The notes beneath the pieces are model-generated. The model was not told the DNA's origin, made no database searches, and saw only the letters and a program-made list of their open reading frames with translations. Shown here piece after piece: positions 8,181-17,203 of a stretch of 23,965 nt of DNA. The first letter of the stretch is position 1. Each line of letters starts with the position of its first letter. Source of the DNA: Monoraphidium neglectum (lineage: Eukaryota > Chlorophyta > Chlorophyceae > Sphaeropleales > Selenastraceae); assembly GCF_000611645.1 (NCBI RefSeq), contig NW_014013307.1, positions 6,967 through 30,931 of the forward strand, in the 5' to 3' direction. The position numbers and the translations under genes were made by a program.

Positions 8181-10874
8181 TTCTGCTGCCTGTCCGAGCC
8201 AAGCAGGGGCTGTCGCGACACTTTTTTGTGAAGGTCGCGGACAAGTCAGACCCCCTGCTGGTGTCGCGGCTCCTGGAAGCCGGCATTGAGTTTGGCGTCA
8301 CCCGGCCCGGCGTTCAGGCGCAGCTGGCCAACGTGCTGGTGACGACGCTCGCGCTGTGGCTGTCGTTGCTGCCGCTCCTGTTCGTGCTGCGGCGGCTGGT
8401 CGACGCGCGCAGCGGGGGGGCGCAGCGGAAGAAGAAGGGCAATGGCGGCGCGCCGCCGGTCACCTTCGCCGACGTGGCAGGTGAAGGGGCTGGTCGGGAG
8501 GGAGGAGGGCGCCCCGGCTGCCAGCTTCGCGCGCGCTTGGTGTTTTGGCTGGGTTTCGAGGGAGGCGCGGCGGCGGACGAGCATTTTTGTTGGAAGCAGA
8601 GCGGCTCTGGGCCAAACTGCGCAGCCGCGGCGCATGCGTGCCAGCGGCCGCCCTCTGCCCCACGGCCCGCCCCAAACCCCCTCGCTTCAACTACACCCTC
8701 TCTGCTCATCACCCCTCATCAACACAACTCACTGCAAAGCCTCACACACCCATGACCACCACGCACCCCCGTCCATTCTCAAAGGCTGCGAGGCCGCCAA
8801 GCTTGAGCTGTGGGAGGTGGTGCAGTGCCTGCAGGACGCGGCGCGCTACGCCCGTGTGCGCGCCCGCATGCCCAGCGGCGTGCTGCTCAGCGGGCCGCCG
8901 GGGACGGGCAAGACGCTGCTGGCCAAGGCCGTGGCGGGGGAGGCGGGGGTGCCCTTCATCGCCATGTCAGCGTCGGAGTTTGTTGAGCTGTTTGTAGGTG
9001 CGCAACCGTGTGTGGGGTGTCGACCGCCGTGCGCCGTGGCGGCTGACCCGGCAGTTCAGGGTGGGGTCAGCCACAGGCCGAGCGTCGCGGTGGGTCGCTG
9101 TGTGTGGGGACAGCAGAGTTTGGCGAGTCAGTGCTGGTTGGTCCATGGCCAGCCGGCAGGCTGCAGCGCGGCCGGCACCGGCTGGCCGTGGAGGGCGCCG
9201 CCCCGCCTTGCGCCTGGCGCCCAGCCGACGGACTCAGGCCACTGATTCTGCCCTGTTGCGTGACTGCGCGACGCCTGCTTGCGCCCCCCCCCTCCTTGCG
9301 TCGTCGCCGCCGCTCGCAGGCCGCGGCGCGGCGCGTGTGCGCGAGTTGTTTGCAGAGGCGCGCAAGGCCTCACCCTGGTGAGTGCTGCGTCGAGGCCGGC
9401 CATCATGCGGCATGCCACTTTCTCCATAGCTTCTCGCTCCCCTCCTCACACATGAATGCTGTGCATGGCTGAGGCATGTGCAGCCCGAGCTCCAAGCAGC
9501 ATGCATGTACGTCTCAGCGCTCACGCACGCATGCGGCCCCCACCACCGCACCGCACCTAACCCCACGCGCTCGCACCCGCAAAGACCATGCCGCACACGG
9601 ACGCCGTGTCCCCAGCCTATGCATAGACTCACAACACCCCCCCTGCATCTCAACCCCCCTTGCAACCCGGCCTGGTTGTCACGCCTGGGCCCCTGCCTCG
9701 GCCCCACGCCCTCCCACCCCCACCCCCAACGCAAACCCTCACCCCACCCGTTCTGTCCCACCAGTGTCGTGTTCATTGACGAGCTCGACGCCCTCGGCTC
9801 AAAGCGCGGCATGGGCTTCAACGACGAGCGGGACCAGACCCTCAACCAGCTGCTCACAGAGCTGGACGGCTTCGAGGGGCGTCCAGGTGCGCGCGCCACG
9901 CGCCCTTGCGTACCGTCCCCTTTCCCTCCCTCCTGCACGTCGTGCCCTGTTGTGTTTTGCAGCCCCCCAGCGCGGTGCCTCATCCCCTCGGCTCTACGGC
10001 CGACCCCCGCCTCTGCTGCGCCCAACCATTACCGCTGCGCCATCCCAGGCGTGGTCCTGCTGGCGGCCACCAACCGGCCCGAGGTGCTCGACCCCGCGCT
10101 GCTGCGCCCCGGCCGCCTCAGCCGCAAGGTGGTGGTGCCGCTGCCCGACGAGCCCGGCCGGCGCGCCATCCTGGCAGTGCACCTGAGGGGCGTGCCGCTG
10201 GAGGGCTCCGCAGACGCCGCCGCCGCGGCGGCCGCCGCGGCTGGCGCGCCGTTGGAGGATGCGGCGGCGGTGGAGGAGTTCGCAGCGGCGGCGGCGGCGG
10301 CGGGCGCACGGGCGCTGACGATGAGCGAGGCGGCGGCGCGGCTGGCGGCGGTCACGCCGGGGTTCAACGGCGCTGAGCTGGCGAACGTGGTGAACGAGGC
10401 CAGCCTGCTGGCGGCGCGTGGCGGCAAGACAGAGGTGTGTGTGTGGGGGGGGGGGCGCGAAGTGAAGAGGAATGGCGGAGTTTGGAAGCCCGCTAGGCGC
10501 GTCGTCCTCTGTGCTGTCGTGAGCGGCGGCGGGTGGCGACCCTCGAGTGCTCAGGGTGTTGGGCGTACGGCGTCATCACCACGGCAGGGTTGCGTTTCCT
10601 CTGCAATGCCTGCCGAAGACGCTGTCTGCCTGGGGCAAGGGCGGCCCTGACATGTTGCTGACGCGTTGTGCCTAATGACTGCCTGACCGCGCCTATCAAA
10701 CAGGTCGGCATGCTCGAGTTTTTGGAGGGCGTGCGGCGGCAGCGCTTCGGTGTCGACGGCGGCGGCAGCGGCGTCGCCGGCGTGGCGGGCCCCTTGCCAG
10801 AGCTGCGGCGGAAGCTGGGCTCATGGCTGCTCGAGGCGGCCGGCGCGCGGCCGGTCAAGGTCGCGAGTGCGTGA
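7496..10874 (+). CDS. FtsH-like AAA+ membrane protein lacking the M41 peptidase domain
   Basis: Exons 7496-8480, 8785-8997, 9320-9377, 9765-9886, 10049-10434, 10704-10874 (TGA), all GT-AG and in phase; 644 residues. An in-frame TAG 15 nt upstream supports the start. Order: organelle presequence (about 1-100); membrane segment (about 113-131, [16 protein letters not shown]); FtsH extracellular-type region starting [10 protein letters not shown]; Gln-rich segment (188-228); second membrane segment (about 279-298); then an AAA+ module beginning VTFADVAG. The module has Walker A GPPGTGKT (365-372), pore loop ELFVGRG, Walker [11 protein letters not shown] (Asp424, Glu425), sensor 1 ATNRP (Asn468), an arginine-finger region RPGRLSR (usually RPGRFDR), an Ala-rich insert, and [20 protein letters not shown]. 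The chain stops 56 residues into the last exon, before any HExxH. ATPase activity looks possible, but proteolysis by this chain does not. It may act as an FtsH-like partner or chaperone in a plastid or mitochondrial membrane. Confidence 0.85.
8057..8179. repeat. CAG/CAA microsatellite encoding a Gln-rich segment
   Basis: Three CAG blocks separated by short spacers (AQGV, GKQQNTK) in the first exon of the FtsH-like gene. They encode about 41 mostly Gln residues between the two membrane segments. Near-pure CAG with rare CAA suggests slippage growth. Confidence 0.95.
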
Positions 10875-11450
10875 CGCGGGCCGCGGGCGTGGCGGGAACC
10901 CTGTGTAAGCTGCTGGCCTGATGGCGGGACTGTGTGGGAACAGAATGTGACTGATGCGGAGGATGGGTGCAGCGCGTCAGCCCGAGTCTCCCAATAGCTG
11001 CCGTCGGGCCCGGTTTCCACGCGGCACCAACACGCGGCGCCCTTCCGCTCGGGAGCGGGCCGCTGGATGCCTGGTGCCTGGTGCCTCATGACCACAAGGG
11101 CCAGGCCAGACTTTGCGTCCGCGTACCAAGACAGTGGCTGTCCAGAAGCAAAACAGAGCCTTCGTTTTCGTTGGATGATGGAAAGGGAGGGGCGACGTTA
11201 CCTGTGGCGCGGTCAATAGGCCGCGGGCGATGCGTCGTGTGCCAGTGCTGGGCTTGCGCTAATCCGTTTCAGCATCGCCCACCAAAGTGAACAGCCCCCC
11301 GCCATTGAGCCACATACACGTTGCGTACAAACCACGGATTCGTTCACACGCTTGCACGAACTATTATAAACACACTGCGCTCCGCCTTCACACATCTTCT
11401 TCCTCCGGGACCCTATCCTAGCGTGCCCCACTGGGCCTGGATCGCGCGTT
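10875..11450. other. Intergenic: FtsH-like 3' region and GCHII copy 1 promoter
   Basis: I looked here for a continuation of the FtsH-like frame, in particular an HExxH exon, and found none. A TGTAA at 10904-10908 lies only 30 nt past the FtsH-like stop. A TATA-box-like TATAAA at 11365-11370 precedes the next start codon. Otherwise nothing recognisable. Confidence 0.5.
11365..11370 (+). promoter_or_regulatory. TATA-box-like element upstream of GCHII copy 1
   Basis: TATAAA within an AT-rich island, 81 nt before the ATG at 11451. That spacing suits a TATA box followed by a short 5' UTR. Confidence 0.45.
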
Positions 11451-13201
11451 ATGAAGACTGCTTTTTTGAAACAGCAGACTAGGGGGACACAGGCCCTGAA
11501 CCGAACGCGGCTCCACTGCGCAGCGATAGCTCTGCCCCCGAAGCACAGGCAGCCAGTCCGCTCCACCACCGCGCTCACGGCGTATGCACTTGGACCTGAA
11601 GGCCTTCATCGACCAATTCACGAGGAGCTGGTGAGCATCGACTGGTAGCTGCGTCCGCCGAGGTGTGGTGTGCGTGCGCGCCTGGCGCGCACACTGCGGC
11701 CCGTCCATTGTGCTCGTGGCGCCCACAGACCCGCCCGCTGCGTCGCACCCTCAGGTGCGGACAGTCTTCATTGCAGAGACGCAGCTGCCTACTAGGCATG
11801 GCAGCTTCCGGCTCCGTGGCTACAAGCACTCGGTGCGCGTGAGACACACCAAACCATAGATTGAGCCTACCTGGCATGGTTATGAAAACCGCTGGCACGC
11901 TTTGGCCTTGGAAACGTAAAGACTAGCAGGTTCCTGAAGTTCATGCTTTGCACGTCCTCGCTGTCAAATGCAGCACAGCAGCGGGTCGGTGCTGCCGAGG
12001 TCGGTGCCACGCGAGGCTGACGTCACGGCCGCGGCTCGTCGCCCCTGCGGCACCCCCCATGCAGATTGACGGCGGCAAGACATTTGTGGAGCCGACGGCG
12101 ATCATGTGCGGCCAGGTGGAGGGCATGGAGAACGTGACTCTGCGCGTCCACGACGCGTGCTTCACCTCTGGTGGGCGCCGCTTCTGTCCGCGCTGGCTGT
12201 GGGCATGAGGCGGAACGCCTAGGGCAGCCTGCAGGCTGAGCTGGGTGCTCAATCACGACGGGGTTGGGGAGAGAACTCGCCTCGATTGACCGCGCGACCA
12301 GTGTCTGGCGCCTGGGGTGTGCTCTGCTGCCCTGTGCCGTGCCTGACCCCATCGCCCGTTCGGCTGGCGCTGCACCGGCTGCGCAGAGGTCCTGGGGTCG
12401 CTGAAGTGCGACTGCGCCGAGCAGCTGCAGGCGGCCATGGAGTATATCCAGCTCAACCCGCCGGGGATAGTGATCTACCTCTGGCAGGAGGGCCGCGGCA
12501 TCGGCCTGGCCAACAAGATTGCGGCCTACAAGCTGCAGGAGCAGGGGCTTGACACAGTCGACGCCAACCGCGCCCTCGGCCTGCCGGACGACCTGCGGGA
12601 GTACACCAGCGTGCGCAACATCCTGCGGGAGATGGGCATCAAGAGCGTGCGGCTGATGACCAACAATCCGCGCAAGACGCGGCTGCTCACGGAGTTGGGG
12701 GTCAAGGTTACGGACCGCATCCCGATCCAGATCAAGGCGGGCGACCACAATAAGGTGTGTTTTAAGGGGGGGGTGAAGGGGGTCAGAACAGGCTGCGACA
12801 GGCCACAAAGGGGTCTGGGGCCCAGGGCACGCTCAAAAGAAGCCGCAGCTGTCGGCGGCGCTGGCGGGTCACGCCGGCTGTCGGCTGGGTTGTGTCCACA
12901 GGCAACGCCGCTGGGGCCACGGCTTGCGCGGCCCTGTGGCCCTCTGTCTTGGCCCGTTGCGACTGGTGTCTTATCTGCCACACCGCTCTCTCACGTTTGC
13001 GCTTGGCATTACACTGCTCAGGGCTACTTGGAAGCCAAGACCAAGCGCATGGACCACATCATAGACCAGGTCTACTGGTCGGGCGCGCCCCCCCTTGAGG
13101 CACAGGGCGCGCTGAGCGTGCACCCCAACAGCAAACACGCGCCAACTAGCAGCAGCGTCGCGGCCAGCGGCAGCAACGGCAGCGGCGTGGAGGCGACGTG
13201 A
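11451..13201 (+). CDS. RIBA: GTP cyclohydrolase II, stand-alone, tandem copy 1
   Basis: GCHII opens GTP to the diaminopyrimidine that begins riboflavin synthesis. Exons 11451-11630, 11755-11832, 12065-12170, 12387-12754, 13022-13201 (TGA), all GT-AG and in phase; 303 residues. Conserved features: LPTRHGSFRLRGYKHS; zinc-site RVHDACFTS joined to EVLGSLKCDC with Cys118, 129 and 131 (the C-x10-C-x-C spacing of the family); IYLWQEGRGIGLANKIAAY; GLDTVDANRALGLP; RLMTNNPRKT; and YLEAKTKRMDH near the end. No DHBP synthase domain precedes it, unlike plant bifunctional RIBA. Exon 1 encodes a basic, acid-poor leader that could be an organelle presequence. A Ser/Asn-rich tail of about 40 residues follows the conserved core. 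The intron at 12171-12386 splits the zinc motif and is absent from copy 2. Expression is unproven, but the frame is intact. Confidence 0.87.
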
Positions 13202-14329
13202 TCACGGCGGGGGAGGCTGCACCGCTCTTGCAGTGTGTGTCGGATCACGGTTGTGTGAGCTTTGTCAATGGTGGTCTCAAGGCAAGCCAGGGCCGCTTGC
13301 CAAGGGACCGCTTTGTACCTGACAACCTGGATGCATGCAGTGTGGTATCCTTTCCCTTTCTTTTATCAATTGGTTGGGCGCGTATCTCGGCTTGCGTGCG
13401 ATTTTGGTCGAACAGCACGCTTGTTTGTTGCTGCAATTGGGCGTGTGCCTGCCGGCGTGTGTCCTCGGCCCGCCAGCAGCCCTCGTGCGCGTGCCGGGTG
13501 TTTGGGCCTCATCCAGATCCAGTGCCATTCTCACGTGGGGTTCGTGTACCATCCTTTCTTTGCAGCAAGAGGGCTTTCTTGGACAAGAACCTGCGCTGCG
13601 TGCGTTTGCTTGCCCTTTTTGGCTCCAGGGCATTGCCGCCTCTGTCAGTGCAGTGGGTAAATCCTGGACATGATTGCTCTGATGCAGCGTCCCCATGCGG
13701 TGGTCAGACGTGGCATACAGCGGCGCCAGGAGAGAGATGTACATGCAGGGATGGAGATGCGCGGACTCGGGCGATCAACCATTAAGCAAACCACTGAGTG
13801 AGCGCAGGCAGCTCAGCGACTTTGATGAGGTATTCTGGCTACTTTTCTTTGCACCAGCTGGAAAGCTTCTACAACGAGAGTCCTAGTCGGGCATTGATGG
13901 AAGCCCCAACTAACATGACAAGTTACCAGTGTGCGTGGTGCTGCCCACCATTGCCCGCCAGGCCTTGGGCAGCGCCATGGCATGACTGCACGTGGATCGA
14001 GGGCGCTGAGCATGCCAGCGATTGAATGCGGGCTTGCAGGCCCGGTCAGGCTCCCCCGTCCACCATCCTGCCATGTAAAGATTGATTTTGATGCGATTTT
14101 GTAGGTCTGCACTGAGCGCTCGCGAGGTTTACGGCGTTGAACCTCGCATGTGCTTGATCCCACGTGCGCCCCGTGGTTCGTTAGCTTTCTTGTCGCAGCA
14201 CCGAAAGCATTAACGGTTCGTTGAAAACATTGATTTTTCATCGTCTTCTTCGCTTGCTGTCACGTTTTCACGGTCCATCGTTCGCGCCCTGCCCCGACGC
14301 AGCCCGCCTCAAGCCCCACAAGCGCCTAG
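13202..14329. other. Intergenic between the two GCHII copies
   Basis: About 1.1 kb between tandem paralogues. It should hold the copy 1 3' UTR and the copy 2 promoter. There is a TGTAA at 14074-14078, and a pyrimidine-rich stretch (about 14230-14320) runs up to the copy 2 start. No coding exon with recognisable similarity was seen on either strand. Confidence 0.5.
14074..14078 (+). terminator. Putative poly(A) signal TGTAA
   Basis: A TGTAA motif 873 nt past the copy 1 stop and about 250 nt before the copy 2 start. It is the clearest candidate in this interval, with weak support. Confidence 0.25.
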
Positions 14330-15980
14330 ATGGCCATGAGCATGCGCACATCGATTGATAAGGGCGCTTGCGCGCGCAGCACGCCTCGGGGTAGCTGCAG
14401 CCGGCCCGTGTCGGTGCGCGTGAGCGCTGATGCTACGCCCACAGCTCAGGTCACCCGCAAAGATGGACTCCACCGTATCATCAGCGAAGAAAATGTGAGC
14501 AGATCAGCGATGCGGGGGTACCTGGCCGCGCCACGTTGAGCTGTAGGAATCACGGGGGGCACACATGCTTGGATTGCAGCACATGTGACCCAAGCATTGG
14601 CCGACACCCTGCATTACACGCCCCCAATCACCCGCCTCCTTTGGCAGGTGCGCACCGTGCAAATCGCCGAGACCATGCTGCCCACACGCCACGGCAACTT
14701 CCGCCTCCGCGGCTACAAGCACTCGGTGCGCCAGAAAGCGATGCGCACGCTGTGGAGCAGATTGTGATAGCCTCAACGCAACGCTTTTGACCCGCAACTG
14801 CTCTCCAAAACGGCATGTGCATCCATCAAGCGTGTTGTAACCTGGTGGAGACGGCCTGGGAAGAACCGATGCTGGCCCTTCCTGGGCTCAGTGCCCGCCC
14901 GTGCCTGCGCGCAGCATCCGTGCACCCACAGCCACCCTACCTACCGCTTCTGCACCTTTGGACAGACCGACGGTGGCAAGAATTTTGTCGAGCCCACCGC
15001 CATCATCTGCGGCCAGGTCGAAGGCAAGGAGGACGTGAGTGGCCTGCCCCTGGGCTGATCAGTGAAGTGGACGTGCATGCACACACTCCCCTTATCCCAG
15101 AATGCCCACCTTGTTTTCTAATCGAGCCATTTGCAGGGCACATGGGCCGCCAGCACAAACCGCTTATTCACAATGAAGTGCAAGCCCAAGAACATGCTGG
15201 CACGTACGCATATTCACGCAATATATACACACATCCCAACCCCCTCAAATTCACCCCACCATACGCCACCAGGTCGCCCTGCGCGTGCACGACGCGTGCT
15301 TCACCTCCGAGGTCCTGGGCTCCCTCAAGTGCGACTGCGCCGAGCAGCTGCAGATGTCAATGGAATACATCCACGCCAACGCCCCCGGCATCGTGATCTA
15401 CCTCTGGCAGGAGGGCCGCGGCATTGGCCTGGCCAACAAGATCGCGGCCTACAAGCTGCAGGAGCAGGGGCTTGACACCGTCGACGCCAACCGCGCCCTC
15501 GGCCTGCCCGACGACAGCCGCGAGTACACCAGCGTGCGCAACATCCTGGCGGAGCTGGGCGTCAAGAGCGTGCGGCTGATGACCAACAACCCCCGCAAGA
15601 TCAGCGAGCTGACTCAGCTGGGCGTCAACGTGACTGGCCGCCTGCCCTGCCAGATCCAGGCCGGCACCTACAACAAGGTGTGCATTTCTGTGGCTGAAGT
15701 GCTGCAAAGGAGTGCGTCGCTCTGGACGGGCTCGCGCTCTGCTGGCACCTGGAGGCAAGGCGTCTCAAGCCAGCATTGACCACAATCATGCTCGCGTGTT
15801 TGCTCAGGTCATCTCGGGATTGTGCTCGGCGTGCACCTTTTCTCACCCCTCCCCTTCCCCCATCTTGCCCATCATCAATGCACCCAACCGCAGGGCTACC
15901 TTGAGGCCAAGACCAAGCGCATGGACCACCTCATTGACAGCCAGTATTACTCTCTTGATGAGGCGGACAAGGCCATGTGA
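14330..15980 (+). CDS. RIBA: GTP cyclohydrolase II, stand-alone, tandem copy 2
   Basis: Same enzyme as copy 1: GTP to the first riboflavin-pathway pyrimidine, with formate and pyrophosphate released. Exons 14330-14494, 14648-14725, 14966-15034, 15273-15677, 15894-15980 (TGA), all GT-AG and phase 0; 267 residues. An in-frame TAG directly before the ATG fixes the start in this exon. Core motifs: LPTRHGNFRLRGYKHS; TDGGKNFVEPTAIICGQVEG; RVHDACFTSEVLGSLKCDC with zinc-type Cys113, 124 and 126; IYLWQEGRGIGLANKIAAY; RLMTNNPRKIS; YLEAKTKRMDHLID. The end is short (DEADKAM), with no Ser-rich tail. The N-terminal exon (MAMSMRTSIDKGACARST and following) is basic and Ser-rich like a plastid transit peptide and differs from copy 1. 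The intron at 15035-15272 sits where copy 1 is uninterrupted. There is no DHBP synthase domain. Its compact form makes it the likelier ancestral copy, which is an inference. Confidence 0.9.
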
Positions 15981-17203
15981 TCTGCTCTTCTTTTGCTCGA
16001 TCACCATGCAACCAGTGTGGCGCGTGAAGGCCCATCCTCGACCCCGGCTGCTGGTCGCGACGCAGAGAGATTGACAGATTCCCCGTTCACACGCAAAGGC
16101 GGCGTCACTTTTGCCGGGCCCTCTTTGCGCAAGTCGGGCCGTACGCGTTGTTTCCATGCCACATCGCCGAGACCGTCACCCACCGCGCACCTTGACTGTG
16201 CGAAAGCGCGAACAACGCCACAATGAGCTGGTCCTTCACACAGCGCCACAAGGCGGGCAGCGCGATGTCAACGCGCTTCACTCACCTGATCACTTGGGAA
16301 ACATGTTCTTTCACCGGCTCACCTGGGCTGCAGTTGCGGGCTTCGCGAGCTCGCGGTCTCGCCCCAAACTGCAAGCCGTGCACATGCGCGCTGCAGTGAG
16401 ATTCTTCAGTGCATCGCGAACGGCCACCCAGATGTGTACCACAACCTATTCGCCTGCCTGCCGAGGCGCCACGTGTTGTACCACCAAATCTCCACCATTC
16501 TAACAGCCCTGTCTGTGTCAAGTGGGTGCAACTGTATCCTCAACCACCACCAGTGTAAGGTGGACACTCTACTTTTGAGGCTGATGTGTTATCACAGGGT
16601 GATGATGTGGCTTGCATGCCAGCAGCAGCGCCAAATGACAAGGTTCAAACCTGCAGCACCACCAACAGAGCAGCAACATCGTCCAACTTTCGTACTGTCA
16701 CCGCATCAGGACTTCTGAACGGCAGTGTGCGGGGTATCCTGGACTGCGATTTTTTCAGCGTGTGATGTGCAGTCGCAGCATGCGCACACAGACTATGCGT
16801 GGGTGGTCACCCTGGGTGGTGTTGGTCATGCTTAAGGTTGTGATGCTTGCCCGGGACAATGGTGGCCAACACAAACGCGCCAAGTAAAGGAGCGAGGCGC
16901 AGAGCAACCGAATTCGAGACCTACATTGTAAAATGTGAATTCCATCATCATGAAGATACTGTCGAACTAGTGACTAGGGCGTGCGCAGCTGGTCGGGAGC
17001 TTCAACTCGTTCGAAAGAGGTTTTCGGCTCACAGCAGCCGATGCATGCTGAGGTTGCATCGAGAACGTTACATTGCGGTGGAATTTTTTGTAAAAAATCT
17101 ACTTACAGTTTCAACAATTCCGACGCGCTTCCTAGAGCGAGGCGAGAAGCCCGCCAAAGATCAAAACCTATCAAAGCGCTGCAAATTGGAGATTCATACT
17201 ACG
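15981..17203. other. Intergenic with a less GC-rich stretch
   Basis: This contains the GCHII copy 2 3' region (a TGTAA at 16554-16558 is a poly(A) candidate) and the upstream region of the secreted-protein gene. From about 16880 to 17230 the sequence is clearly richer in A and T than its surroundings. An open frame at 16847-17203 runs in frame into the next gene's start codon but resembles nothing I know. Confidence 0.5.
16554..16558 (+). terminator. Putative poly(A) signal TGTAA
   Basis: A TGTAA motif about 575 nt after the GCHII copy 2 stop, in a plausible 3' UTR. Support is by motif only. Confidence 0.3.

Noticed and set aside
7691..8301. Minus-strand Leu-rich and Cys-rich open frames
   Set aside because: They are shadows of the CAG tract in the FtsH-like first exon; the plus frame carries the family motifs.
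10875..11450. Possible missing M41 protease exon of the FtsH-like gene
   Set aside because: I saw no HExxH and no exon with FtsH similarity between the TGA and the next gene, so truncation is the simpler reading.
13245..13785. Open frames on both strands between the GCHII copies
   Set aside because: No family similarity, low-complexity or composition-driven frames, and no consistent splice partners.
17005..17025. TTCGA-containing stretches (here and near 23690) as tRNA T-arms
   Set aside because: No matching acceptor stem, D-arm or anticodon arm could be built around them.
16847..17203. Separate small gene upstream of the secreted-protein gene
   Set aside because: The frame has no recognised motif, has no stop before the signal-peptide ATG, and lies in AT-richer upstream sequence. 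More likely 5' region or chance.
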